Of a stretch of DNA of 64,000 bases, positions 1-10,122 are shown piece after piece. This DNA is from Mesostigma viride (Eukaryota > Streptophyta > Mesostigmatophyceae > Mesostigmatales > Mesostigmataceae). The first letter of the stretch is position 1. Every line of letters starts with the position of its first letter. The stretch covers positions 261,001 to 325,000 of the forward strand of contig RPFO01000111.1 of assembly GCA_009746045.1 (NCBI GenBank), given 5' to 3'. The position numbers and the translations under genes were made by a program. The notes under the pieces were generated by a model. That model did no database searches. It was given only the letters and a program-made list of their open reading frames with translations, and had not been told where the DNA came from.

Positions 1-83
1 GCATCTTGCCACCATTTGCTAGCATGCATTCCAGCGTCATCTTTGCCTGCATGCATGTAAGCTCATGGATCACTCAACCTATC
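1..83 (-). mobile_element. Fragment of a piggyBac-like element
   Basis: The reverse complement of this stretch matches the interior of the complete piggyBac-like element at 27823-29565 (about 28519-28599), apart from a few small differences. It is therefore the remnant of a second copy, in opposite orientation. It is interrupted at 84 by an LTR that starts with TGTTACG. It has no coding content. Confidence 0.75.
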
Positions 84-666
84 TGTTACGTCCCAGCCCT
101 TTTGGTCGGACGTAACAATGGAATAAATTACTAAGGCTGTTGGTCTATTGGACTTGGGTTTTATGGACCTTGGCTATTGTGTGAATTGGACTAGTTACTT
201 TGGTCCTAGGTTGTCCTTTTAGGGGCCGGTGCTGTGGCGCCGCGCCAGTTCTGAGTCCGTCCGTAGTTCTAGGCGTGGATCCTATAGTTGAGGGTCGATG
301 TCGGCCCGGATCCTACGTGGAATGAGTGACTCGGATTGTTCTAAGGAAATTGGCGTGTATCTGCGCCGCAACCAACCTAGGTTAAATTGGTCTGAGGACG
401 AGAGTCTCGTCCTCTTGGTTTAATGAATGATAAGTGCGAATACGCCTACACATTGAGCCCGGGGCATTATCCATTTGTAATTGGTATTGCTAGCCAATAT
501 AAGTGTGAACTAATTAGCTTGGCATTAAGCCGTGATGCCAGATATCTCACGACTCACGTCGTGAAGCGCAACCTACTTTAGGCTACCTTGAATTATCCCT
601 AATTCCGGCAAGGAGGGTCTTTCGCTACGTAGCTCAGGCTAGGTGTGTCTGGGCAGGGACGTAACA
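84..666 (+). repeat. 5' LTR of retrotransposon 1
   Basis: This is a 583-bp LTR starting TGTTACGTCCC and ending GGGACGTAACA, an 11-bp perfect terminal inverted repeat that is longer than the usual TG...CA. The first 34 bases also form a hairpin, because TGTTACGTCC recurs inverted as GGACGTAACA. It aligns along its length with the 665-bp LTRs of element 2 read in reverse, though clearly diverged. The base just before the LTR belongs to the disrupted piggyBac-like fragment. Confidence 0.85.
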
Positions 667-681
667 CTGGTTATCGGAGGA
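667..681 (+). other. Primer-binding site
   Basis: The bases CTGGTTATCGGAGG directly follow the LTR. They resemble the TGGTATCAGAGC primer-binding site complementary to initiator tRNA-Met used by many plant LTR elements. The same TGGTTATCGG lies next to the 5' LTR of element 2 (reverse strand, 27245-27256). The exact tRNA partner is inferred. Confidence 0.65.
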
Positions 682-1417
682 AATGTGCTGGAAAGGTTAG
701 CTAACTCTCGCGGAGAGGGTTAGTGAGCCAATTAGGATACCAAGACGAAGCTTGGCGTAGGTAGAGGTTCCGGAATTCAACGATTGCTGTCAGGCCGGCG
801 GCCAGCCCGTAAAGGGATTCAACGACGACCTAGGCAGCAAGCGGCCAGTCTGGGATACTCGGCGGGGCTAGCAATAGTCCTGTGGTGAGGTGCTGTCAAC
901 GATAGCGTTCAGCTCTCCTGTTTTCAACGACACCTAGTGGCGGCCAGGGCTTGCCTTCAACGACACCGGGTGGCGGCCAGCTCAGGAGGGATTAACGTCA
1001 TCGAAGATGGTACGTCCCCTAGTTAGAATTCTTTCTTTACAAGCTATGCCTGCTGAAGGCTAGCTGGCGAGCTCGCTTTCTCTCCGGGACCGCACGCGTA
1101 GGGGGTTTATGTTCTATGTTGTACCCTCTATAGGTTGTAAATGTCGTTGGTGCCCATGGACGTCGCGGAGACGGCCATTCGTTGTTTGACCTGCAAGGGG
1201 TCGTGGGGGTGGATACCGTCTGGCTGTTGCCGACTGTGTTGACGGTGTTCACCTCCGTGTGTGCGTATAGCCCGTTCCGCGGAAAGCTCGGGCGTGTGCT
1301 GTGCTAGACTCTGTGCTTCTCCCTCGTTTGTGCTGGTAAAGGTCACTGCACCTAGAGGTAGCCTGGGATCCCCTCTTTCTCTCCTGTTTGCAAGCCTCTG
1401 CCAGCCTATGATGTAAC
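682..1417 (+). repeat. Retrotransposon leader with TCAACGAC...GCGGCCAG repeats
   Basis: This is a non-coding leader between the primer-binding site and the first ORF. Between about 770 and 990 the motif TCAACGA followed 15-30 bases later by GCGGCCAG occurs about four to five times at irregular spacing. The equivalent leader of element 2 (26920-27145, reverse strand) keeps the same motif although the flanking sequence has diverged. The arrangement suggests repeated RNA stem or protein-binding sites, for example for packaging. That function is inferred. Confidence 0.55.
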
Positions 1418-1759
1418 ATGCCCAGACGCAACAGAATAAATAAGGGTGGTCAATCTGGATTTCCTTACTATGCCGTGGCCCATGATGGGGGCGAGGGTAG
1501 ACCAGCCATATTTTACAGTTGGAAGGCATGTGAAGAACACATCAAGGACAAGATAGTGTCTAAAGACTCTAGTGCTAAATGGAAGGGGTTTGATAACATC
1601 ACTGATGCTGATAGGTTTGTTAGGGAACACATGCCATTGCCTGAGGGGATGCACACCACTCGTGAATGCTCTAAGCCACCCACGCTCAGCAGTCAGGGGG
1701 AGGGGACAGCAGTTACAGTGACTTTCTCTCAGCTGACCATTGGCCCTAGCAAGCAGTAG
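1418..1759 (+). CDS. Small protein with RNase H1 hybrid-binding (Cauli_VI-like) domain
   Basis: This 113-residue ORF lies between the leader and gag. Residues about 15-55 carry the pattern FPYYAVAHDGGEGRPAIFYS, then W-x-x-C-E-E-x-I-K and KGF. This is the layout of the small domain found at the N terminus of eukaryotic RNase H1 and in caulimovirus translation activators (Pfam Cauli_VI): YYAV, a G-rich turn, G/I-Y-x-x-W-x-x-C, then a KGF block. In RNase H1 this fold binds RNA-DNA hybrids. No RNase H catalytic domain follows. A decayed homologue sits at the same place in element 2 (26170-26483), so it belongs to the retrotransposon family. A role in hybrid or RNA binding is inferred. The start is the first ATG. 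About 130 bases separate its stop from gag. Confidence 0.6.
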   Translation: MPRRNRINKGGQSGFPYYAVAHDGGEGRPAIFYSWKACEEHIKDKIVSKDSSAKWKGFDNITDADRFVREHMPLPEGMHTTRECSKPPTLSSQGEGTAVTVTFSQLTIGPSKQ

Positions 1760-1893
1760 AGGGGACCATTACTAGGGAGTAGTATTAGGTTCTATAGTCA
1801 TAGCTCTATAGCACGTGGTTGCTCTCTTTCTCTTTCTCTCTCTTCCTTCCTGGGGAGGTGTTGCCTGCAGTGTAAGGTACCGGTACGAGCACC

Positions 1894-2235
1894 ATGCCAA
1901 CACGGTCCCAAACAAGGAACGCCAGAGATACAGAGGAAGAGACTAGAGAACGAGATCTTGAGAATACAGAAGTAGAACCGGTAGACAACCACGAGCACGG
2001 TACAGAGAGGATAGAGGTACCACTGCACGTCCAAGCAGGGACAGATACAGGTGAGGTCATGGAGAGACCTGCGGAAGGCTTCCCACGATCCAGAGATCAG
2101 AACCCTAGGTTCCCAGCGGATGGGGACAATCTAGACGCCTTAACAAGGCAGGGAGATGACAGGAATGACCGAGAGAGGCTCCAAGAGTACTCGCAGCAGC
2201 AGCAACAGCAGCAACAGCAGCAGCAACAGCAGCAA

Positions 2236-2290
<55 letters not shown>

Positions 2291-3015
2291 CGCAGCAGCA
2301 GCAACAGCAGCAGCAGCATCAGCAGCAGCAACGGTCACCACAGCAGCAATGGCAACAGCAGCAACCCCGGATGCAGCAGCAACAACCCCAGACGAGACCA
2401 CAATGGCTACCACCTGATCCAGAGCAGCAGAGAGACGAGTATGAAGATACCCTGCATTACCGCCATCAGCAGCCAGTCACCGGGCGGCCAACGCATCCTT
2501 GGGCAGGTCGGGGGCGGCCCCAGGGACCCCCACCGGGCCCCCCACACCGGGGCAGACGCAGAGTGTCCTTCGGCAGCACGTCCCTGTTACCCACGGCGCT
2601 ATGGTATTCGGACGAGGAAGGGGAGGTCCCAGGGGCAGATGGCGAGTTCGATGACCTGGAAGGGACTAACGAGGCGGACGAGGGAACTGTCACGCAGGGC
2701 CCGCCCGTTGGTACTCATAGACCACGGACCAGCCCAGGGGAGACCAGAAGCAGTGTCACCACCAGAGACGAGGAGACTCACACGCCAGTCCAGCGCCCGG
2801 CACCTCAACCGCAGCGCCCACGGGTGCTTGACCAAAGCGCGGTCCCCTCGCCTGCGCCTGCTGGCAACCTCAGCTTCAGCAGGGTGGCCTTGGATGACCC
2901 GGGGTACGAACACCCCTCATCCGTCCAGGTGCGGCGGACTCATGGTACGCCGCCCAGATCCAGCTCTCTCGACCCCGGTCGCAGCCCCCCGACTTCGGCG
3001 ATATCCCCCACGTAG
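1894..3015 (+). CDS. gag: Gag N-terminal part, polyQ-rich, truncated
   Basis: This open frame of 373 residues starts MPTRSQTRNARDTEEETRER. Residues about 95-150 are a near-pure glutamine tract (CAG/CAA mix), followed by a proline/glutamine-rich segment and an acidic stretch. The last 50 residues (NLSFSRVALDDPGYEHPSSV onward) match the gag of element 2 just before its conserved capsid core. The core and CCHC zinc knuckle are missing, because element B is inserted at about 3028 and the frame ends in a chance stop. It would be the particle protein of the retrotransposon; this copy cannot make a whole Gag. N-terminal, polyQ and C-terminal parts are all in one frame here, unlike in element 2. Confidence 0.75.
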
Positions 3016-3028
3016 ACGTCGGTCAATT

Positions 3029-3487
3029 GCATTACCGAAAGAGGCAACATTCGTTTCCCTTGAAAATTCAAGTACAACGGACGGCGCGCAAATTTAAGCA
3101 TACGGACTGATCCAGGACCGGATCGACCAAACCCGATCTGCCCAAATCTGCCCAAATCTTTCACTTCACGAGTCACTACCGGATCTGTACGGCAACTGCG
3201 GGCCGACTTCCTGATTCCGTGGACTCCGAGCATAGAACCTTTTCTAGACGGGAGTAGTTTTTGGACTCGGATCTACACCAACGGTCGTGGCAAAACTCGC
3301 TGGCATGAAAATAGAAACTTTGGAAGCATTTTGCTGGCATTAGGTAGCTGGAAAATACGGCGCTGCAAATAGGCATAATGCATTGTGAACATTTTCTCGT
3401 AACTAACGTGCCGCTCATCACGCATTTTTTAGTGGTCATAATTTACATTTTACACTAGCTCGTACACTTGCTGCAGGGCATACGATA
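3029..3487 (+). promoter_or_regulatory. Element B left terminal region, copy 1
   Basis: This is non-coding sequence between the 12-bp terminal repeat and the first ATG of the BAH-like gene. It is repeated almost base for base at 51988-52446. It should contain the promoter and 5' UTR of that gene and any transposase-binding sites. CCAAATCTG occurs twice in tandem near 3140. No TATA box was identified with confidence. Confidence 0.4.
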
Positions 3488-3744
3488 ATGGCGTCACGGA
3501 ATGCTGTTTCAGTTTACGCGAGCACCAGTTTCTGTAGGCACATTCCGCCTGCGCCTACCCAGCAGCCGGCCAAGCTCAAAATGAGCAAAAATGCCGCTGC
3601 CGGCGCAGTGGATGGCGCGGCATTTTGGTTTCCAGGATCCCGCGTAGATTCCAGAGCTAATAACACGATAGTGCACTCTTTGCGAAGGAATAGCGAGGGG
3701 GAAATGCTAGCTATTTCCCCAGGGTCGGTACACTAGGAACTCGG

Positions 3745-4080
3745 CTTTGAGAATGGGTGAGAAATGGTGAGAAAAAGGGTGAGAAAGGTGAGAAAAAGGG
3801 TGAGAAATGGGTGAGAATGGGTGAGAAAGGTGAGAAAAAAGGGTGAGAATGGGGTGAGAATGGGTGAGAAAACACGTTTCTCACCCGGGTGAGATTGCCC
3901 CAAAAAGGTGAAAAAAGGGGAATAACGTGAGAAAAATCTCAAAAAACAGGACGTGAGATAAGTGAGAAAAACGGGAGGTGTGAAACGTGAGAAAAGTGAG
4001 AAAATCAGGACGTGAGAAAAGTGAGAAAAGTGAGAAAAACAGGACGTGAGAAAAGTGAGAAAAGTGAGAAAACACAGCGC
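3745..4080 (+). repeat. CACTA-1 left subterminal GTGAGAAA array
   Basis: There are about 30 copies of GTGAGAA(A/T) in direct orientation, at about 10-13 bp spacing and with A/G-rich spacers. In CACTA elements such arrays bind the element's TNPA-type protein and hold the two ends together. That role is inferred here from position and repetition. Confidence 0.8.
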
Positions 4081-6060
4081 TGAAAAACACACCCATAATG
4101 CAATATGCTGGCAGCAGACACATGCATGCAGTGCCAGTAACAACCGCTGTTCAAAACAGCACGAACAATAATGATTTTTTCATTAAATGTTTGAATAATT
4201 TTAATGTTTACAGCTGCAAGAACCCATTGATTCAACTATTCAACACTGTTATGGCGTTATGTACATCTTCGGCATTCAAATATGCCTTTTCAACACAGTC
4301 TGTTATGGCGTTATGACATCTTCGGCATTCAATGCCTGTTCAACACAGTCTGTTATGGCGTTATGACATCTTCCGCATTCAATGCCTATCATCAAATACT
4401 ATATGGTAGCTAGCTAACAAAGCGGGCCGGTCGACAGGGCGTCACATGCTGACTTGAAAGTGGAACCGCTTGCATTTTACTCTCGTGGTCCCTGCAAGAA
4501 ATAAAGCAAACCGACACAATATACGCAAGAGGAAAAGAAATCAGATCCTTGACATAGATGTAAGCGTTCTACAAGGAAGAGCTCACCAGCACCTAACGGT
4601 CCATGCAGCAAATGTGTAGAACCCAACACTCACTCTTATGGCAAAGCAGCCCCATGTGGCAAGGCAGCACCATACACATGAATCACACCATGCGCCAGAT
4701 GTCACACGAGCAAGGCACAACGTTGTCGTCGGATCAGAAAGCAACAAGCGTGAAAACGCTAGCGGCCCAAATCTGAGATTCCGCGGAACACAGAAAATAA
4801 GAAAGCTCAGAAGCTACCAGCAAGGGATCGAACATATGACCTTTGGCATGATTTCGCGGCTGTGTGAGTCTCCTGATCCGAAGGCATCTCACGTAATGAA
4901 CGTTTCGAAACAGCCAAACTGCGGAAAATCTCTTACCGGAGAGAGTTGCCAATATCAAGGAGACAACCAGCGCAGGCCAGAAATCGGGAGAATCCGGACC
5001 ATGGTAGCTCGAGCCTGCCGTTATCTTGTCCGCGTTTTCGAGTCGTGCAGGATTATGAATATGAATGGAGATGGAAATGTGTAGCCTTGTGCATTGAAAT
5101 TACGGCTGGCTGACGTGAAGAGCGACTACATGACCTACACGGTGGGTCCGGAAACGGCTTGCTTGATTGTGTTTCATCGTGGGCAACGAGTCCAACAACT
5201 ACTTTCTCTGGGCGGCAAACTGCGGCAAATTGAACGCAAACCTCATCATGAAATCTTGACCGTCGAAATGTAACAATCCGACGACGTATGCAGTATGCCG
5301 CGTAATTTTCTGTTGCGGGAGAGCCGTTGGGCCGGTTCCCGACGCGGGCGACCAGTGGTTTGCGTTAAGTTAACTTAGCTGAAGTTCCCCAAGCCGCATG
5401 ATGGCTCTCATCGACGGCCTCAGTCTATTGACGCGTCGGCCCGATTTTGGCGGCACCCAATTTGACCCCAACGGCACCTACCGACAAAGGGCATACGTAC
5501 GTTTCACGCGCACCACGACCTTCGAGCTCTGCTATGGCGGTGGTGCCGTGGGGCCCGCATCAGACTGCGGGCCCTTATCTGCTTTGGCGGTGCTGCCGTT
5601 GGGCCCGCATCAGAATTCAGGCCCTTTATGCATGCGGGCCATTAATGCATGTTACTTTTTTAGTCTTCTGCATACAAATATGAAGCAATGAGGTCGTGTC
5701 CTCTGGATTTTTGCACTGCAAATGGCATTTGCACCGTGTGCAGTTCCTGGACGTTTGGAAACATGCATGATGGCATGTGGCTAATGTAATGACTGACTAG
5801 CTAGACCGTTTCAGTGGTTTTTCATTTGCGGGTATTTCCTCGTAAATGGTGGGAAAGCGATCGCAGCAATGGTTCTCACCACTAGACACTCCCGGCCAGT
5901 GAAGCTCGAAAAACACGCCCTGATCAAGCAAGCTGTTTCCGGCCCCACTGTATAGGTCATCTTACAGTCGCTCTTTGCGTAAGCCAGCCATAATTTCAAT
6001 GAACAAGGCTACACATTTGCATACTCTTTGCTTGGTTATCGGTGTGCCTTTGTTTGGATG
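4081..6060. other. CACTA-1 interior without recognisable genes
   Basis: This region holds a triple repeat of TTATGGCGTTATG with ACATCTTC at 4250-4370, and a GC-rich hairpin at 5549-5578 (GGGCCCGCA and TGCGGGCCC, nine base pairs). It also holds an inverted pair of about 90 bases (5078-5168 and 5934-6013). In the pair, the strand reading MTYTVGPETACLI could be a relic of a transposase exon present twice in opposite orientation. A 148-codon open frame at 4638-5084 resembles no protein I know. The region is nearly identical in CACTA-2. Confidence 0.5.
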
Positions 6061-6063
6061 CAG

Positions 6064-7391
6064 GGGGGATCGCTGTGCTGACACAACGCGCCGCAAGGGA
6101 TTTGCTGGTAGAAGATGCCCTTCCCAAGGCTGATTACAGCGACCCTGCGAATGGCGACGAGGCCTACTGGTGAGCCTTGTTTTTTGCAAATGCTACTTAC
6201 GCCGTCTGCTTTGGTTATTTTAATTCAGTCCTATTGAAAGGCGCCTTGGGATTAGCCATGCAATCATGTTTTACTGTCACAAAGCCAGCCCTAGTAATTA
6301 ATATCTAGTTTGTTTGGTTTTACCCATCCGGGTGCCATGATCTTGCCGCCAGTAAAAGCGTCCTGTGTTGTATCGTTCTATTTTTTTTAATAACCAATAC
6401 TTAATAATAATACTCTTTGCTGGGTTATCGGGTGCGTTTGTTTGAATGCAGGCGAGATCGCTGTGCTGACACAACGTTCAACGTGATTGCATGGGCATCA
6501 TTAAACCTGACGCCGCTTGTGCCGCAAGGCATTGTAGCGGCGTGTGGGGGCGTGAAGCGCTACGCGGATTCTTTCCACAAAGTCAGGATACACGGGTTCA
6601 ACTACCGCACAGAGGCTGCGGACCAATCCCTGGGAAAGCGGCACAAGAATGCGGGAGTTGCGGTGCATGGCCCGGGCGGTGTAGACTTTGGTTTCATCAC
6701 ACACATTCTGAAGGCCAGGTTAGAGTACCCACGAGGGGGCTGGGAATGGCAGCTGTTGTTGAAGGTGGAGCTTTTTGATCGCCTTCATGTCGCTCACCTG
6801 CCCCACGAGAGGTTGGTGGTCATCAGCAGCGCACAGGCCCCCAGGTCGTCGCGCCTTGTGTTGCCAGGTGCAGTGAGCTCAGTTGGGTATGTCGTCGATG
6901 AATGCTATGCTCCCGAAATGGTGGTAATCCCTGCCAAACTGCCATGGAGCATGGCACACCAGGCGCAATCTTCCCTCAGTAACCATGTGTATCACAGCGT
7001 GGCAGCAGATTTCCCCACCATGCCGCAGTTTGAAGTGATTGAGGAGGGTGAGCCGATGCCACCGCCTAGTGGCAAGAAGAAAGGCAAGAAGAAGGGGTCC
7101 AAGAAGAAGAAGAAGGTGGCAGCGGCAGACGTAGGTGATGGCGACGTGGTGCGCCGCGCTGGCAAGGCACCTGCTCGAGGGCGCAGCCGCAAGCGTGGTG
7201 CTCCCACAGATGCTGGACCTAGCCAGCCCACCGTTGTAATTGAGGAGGTCCCTATGGCAAAGAGGGCCAGTGGAAGGCAGCGTAAAGCTGTGAACTATTG
7301 CGACACTAGTGGGGATGACACTATGTCATCAGAAGATGATGTTGATGCAAGCAACCCCTCGGACAGCAGTTCTGAAGAAGATGACTTTTGA
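6064..7391 (+). pseudogene. TNP2-type transposase, last two exons only (CACTA-1)
   Basis: The penultimate exon ends at 6169 with ...NGDEAYW split across a GTGAGC donor. The last exon is 6452-7391, after a CAG acceptor. Together they match the 3' exons of the full transposase in CACTA-3 (41094-42473): ADYSDP-NGDEAYW, then GFNYRTEAADQSLGKRHKN, GVDFGFITHILKARLEYP and WQLLLKVELFD. This part corresponds to the DUF4216-like C-terminal region of CACTA transposases. It is followed by a lysine-rich nuclear signal (SGKKKGKKKGSKKKKK) and an acidic serine-rich tail. The catalytic part is absent, so it cannot transpose itself. AATAAA follows the stop at about 7532. Confidence 0.72.
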
Positions 7392-7559
7392 TTTAATTTG
7401 GGCATGACAGCATTGTTTATGGAATGATGTGCTGTTTTATATTGTATGACAACCCTATATTGCACCTTTGTGCACCCTACAATGCATATCAAAGTGGTGT
7501 TGAGTTTTTTTTTCACGTTAAGGACTTAATGAAATAAAGCTCATGATTTTTCTCGTGTT

Positions 7560-7890
7560 ACACTCTTGGTGAGAAATTTCTCACCACGTTGACTTGTGAT
7601 TTTTCTCGTGTTAGTGATTTTTCTCGTGTTGGTGAGAAACTTCTCAATTTTCTCAATTTTCTCAATCTTTCTGCCTTTTTCTCACCCATTCTCACCTTTT
7701 TTCTCACTTTAGGGTTTTTTCTCACCCCAATCTCACCAAAACGCCCTTTTTCTCACCAAAATCTCACCCTGGTGAGATTTTTTGCCTAGCGTTTGCGGAA
7801 AAAAATTGAGATTTTTCTCAATTTTCTCAAAAAATTCTCACAAAAGGTGAGAAAATTGAGGGTTTTGAGAATTTTCTCAGAAATTGAGTT
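7560..7890 (-). repeat. CACTA-1 right subterminal array
   Basis: The array contains TTTCTCAC/GTGAGAAA repeats, mainly in inverse orientation to those of the left end, with some of both orientations close to the terminus (7780-7890). It mirrors the left array, as expected for CACTA ends. Confidence 0.75.
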
Positions 7891-8430
7891 CCTAGTGTAG
7901 TGCAGGTCCGAAGCGAGGATCCGGGCAACAAGCCCTTTTTTTCTGGAGGTAGTGTGCATAGTAAAGCCAGGTGAGGCAATAGACCCGAGATGGGCGGTGG
8001 CAGGAAACGTAGACAACACGAACGAAGTCGTGTTGTGCGGCTATTGGCTGTGGCGCGACGATGAACTGCCTGAGCACCTGGCGCAGGCAGTTCACTGGTC
8101 GAGAACTGTAATCGAGCTAATCGCCAGCGAAGACTGCGCTGCCATTCCAGTGTCGGCGGTGCAAGACATCGTCTCCGTGCAGGCCTACTGGCAGGCGGAC
8201 TTCTACAGCTGGGCGGACTACACCGTACAGGTACTTTCTGTTTATAATGTCCTATCTATATTGCATGCATTTGATGCGGCTGACTGCGATGCCTCATTCG
8301 CTTTACTGCTGTAGGTGACAGAAAAGTCATAAAGCTTGCTGCCTTGGTGTTCAGAGAGCATATTTTGTCTGTGTATCTGCTTCTTTTTTTTTTCCCTCTG
8401 TAATCTTTGGTTGTCTACCCTTTTTAATCC

Positions 8431-10122
8431 TGGTGGTTGGGTGGTTGGTTAGTTGGGTGGGTGGGTGGGTGGGTGGGTGGGTGGGTGGGTGGGTGGGTGG
8501 GTGGGTGGGTGGGTGGGTGGGTGGGTGGGTGGGTGGGTGGGTGGGTGGGTGGGTGGGTGGGTGGGTGGGTGGGTGGGTGGGTGGGTGGGTGGGTGGGTGG
8601 GTGGGTGGGTGGGTGGGTGGGTGGGTGAATGGGTGGGTGGGTGGGTGGGTGGGTGGGTGGGTGGGTGGGTGGGTGGGTGGGTGGGTGGGTGAATGGGTGG
8701 GTGGGTGGGTGGGTGGGTGGGTGGGTGGGTGGGTGGGTGGGTGGGTGGGTGGGTGGGTGGGTGGGTGGGTGGGTGGGTGGGTGGGTGGGTGGGTGGGTGG
8801 GTGGGTGGGTGGGTGGGTGGGTGCGTGGGTGCGTGGGTGCGTGGGTGGGTGGGTGGGTGGGTGGGTGGGTGGGTGGGTGGGTGGGTGGGTGGGTGGGTGG
8901 GTGGGTGGGTGGGTGGGTGGGTGGGTGGGTGGGTGGGTGGCCGGTGGGTGGGTGGGTGGGTGGGTGGGTGGGTGGGTGTGTGTGTGTGTGGTGGGTGGGT
9001 GGGTGGGTGGGTGGGTGGGTGGGTGGGTGGGTGGGTGGGTGGGTGGGTGGGTGGGTGGGTGGGTGGGTAGGTGGGTGCGTGGGTGCGTGGGTGCGTGGGT
9101 GGATGGGTGGGTGGGTGGGTGGGTGGGTGGGTGGGTGGGTGGGTGGGTGGGTGGGTGGGTGGGTGGGTGGGTGGGTGGGTGGGTGGGTGGGTGGGTGGAC
9201 CGTGGGTGGGTGTGGGTGGGTGGGTGGGTGGGTGGGTGGGTGGGTGGGTGGGTGGGTGGGTGGGTGGGTGGGTGGGTGGGTGGGTGGGTGGGTGGGTGGG
9301 TGAATGGGTGGGTGGGTGGGTGGGTGGGTGGGTGGGTGGGTGGGTGGGTGGGTGGGTGGGTGGGTGAATGGGTGGGTGGGTGGGTGGGTGGGTGGGTGGG
9401 TGGGTGGGTGGGTGGGTGGGTGGGTGGGTGGGTGGGTGGGTGGGTGGGTGGGTGGGTGGGTGGGTGGGTGGGTGGGTGGGTGGGTGCGTGGGTGCGTGGG
9501 TGCGTGGGTGGGTGGGTGGGTGGGTGGGTGGGTGGGTGGGTGGGTGGGTGGGTGGGTGGGTGGGTGGGTGGGTGGGTGGGTGGGTGGGTGGGTGGGTGGG
9601 TGGGTGGGTGGGTGGGTGGGTGGGTGGGTGGGTGGGTGGGTGGGTGGGTGGGTGGGTGGGTGGGTGGGTAGGTGGGTGCGTGGGTGCGTGGGTGCGTGGG
9701 TGGATGGGTGGGTGGGTGGGTGGGTGGGTGGGTGGGTGGGTGGGTGGGTGGTGGGTGGGTGGGTGGGTGGGTGGGTGGGTGGGTGGGTGGGTGGGTGGGT
9801 GGGTGGGTGGGTGGGTGGGTGGGTGGGTGGGTGGGTGGTTAGTTGGTTGGTTGGTTGGTTGGTTGGTTGGTTGGTTGGGTGGGTGGGTGGGTGGGTGGGT
9901 GGGTGGGTGGGTGGGTGGGTGGGTGGGTGGGTGGGTGGGTGGGTGGGTGGGTGGGTGGGTGGGTGGGTGGGTGGGTGGGTGGGTGGGTGGGTGGGTGGGT
10001 GGGTGGGTGGGTGGGTGGGTGGGTGGGTGGGTGGGTGGGTGGGTGGGTGGGTGGGTGGGTGGGTGGGTGGGTGGGTGGGTGGGTGGGTGGGTGGGTGGGT
10101 GGGTGGGTGGGTGGGTGGGTTG
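8431..10122 (+). repeat. GGGT microsatellite array, copy 1 (intron 1 of BAH-like gene)
   Basis: About 1.7 kb of GGGT/GGTG units lies in the first intron of the BAH-like gene, G-rich on the coding strand. It has a higher-order pattern: blocks of pure units punctuated by GGGTGAAT, by triple GTGCGTGG blocks followed by GTGGAT, and by runs of GGTT near 9838-9877. The copy 2 array (53222-54427) has the same markers in the same order but is shorter. Long open frames reading GGWV repeats are a by-product and not genes. DNA and RNA G-quadruplexes are expected from this sequence. Confidence 0.95.

Larger units (their letters stand above)
84..3028 (+). mobile_element. LTR retrotransposon 1, 3'-truncated
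   Basis: The order is LTR (84-666), primer-binding site, long leader, small accessory ORF (1418-1759) and gag (1894-3015). The element then stops abruptly where element B begins at 3029. Protease, reverse transcriptase, integrase and the 3' LTR are absent. The LTR, leader, accessory ORF and gag all have diverged homologues in reverse orientation in LTR retrotransposon 2 (19485-29668), so both belong to one family. No pol is visible in either copy, so Ty3 or Ty1 membership cannot be decided; the gag with a CCHC knuckle in element 2 would fit either. Confidence 0.85.
3731..7897 (+). mobile_element. CACTA-1, internally deleted CACTA transposon
   Basis: The ends are CACTAGGAACTC and its inverse GAGTTCCTAGTG. 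The flanks are TA (3729-3730) and TA (7898-7899), while copy 2 has a single TA at the same site (52689-52690), so the target duplication is 2 bp. Both ends carry dense GTGAGAAA subterminal repeats. Inside remain only the last two transposase exons (to 6169 and 6452-7391) plus scrambled non-coding sequence. The element is 4167 bp and is non-autonomous. An inverted sister copy, CACTA-2, lies 2.2 kb downstream. Confidence 0.92.

Noticed and set aside
2105..2413. Poly-Ala and poly-Leu minus-strand frames opposite the gag glutamine tract
   Set aside because: Shadow frames of the CAG/CAA repeat.
4826..4845. tRNA-like B box (reverse of AGGGATCGAACATATGACC) in CACTA-1
   Set aside because: No matching A box, acceptor stem or anticodon arm could be built, so neither a tRNA nor a SINE is supported.
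4638..5084. 148-codon ORF in CACTA-1, twin in CACTA-2
   Set aside because: No recognisable domain. The region overlaps the inverted transposase-exon fragment and identity between sister elements is not evidence of selection.
8431..10122. GGGT array as a telomere or interstitial telomere
   Set aside because: The unit is not TTAGGG, TTTAGGG or a known algal variant, and the array has the same marker blocks in two intron copies.
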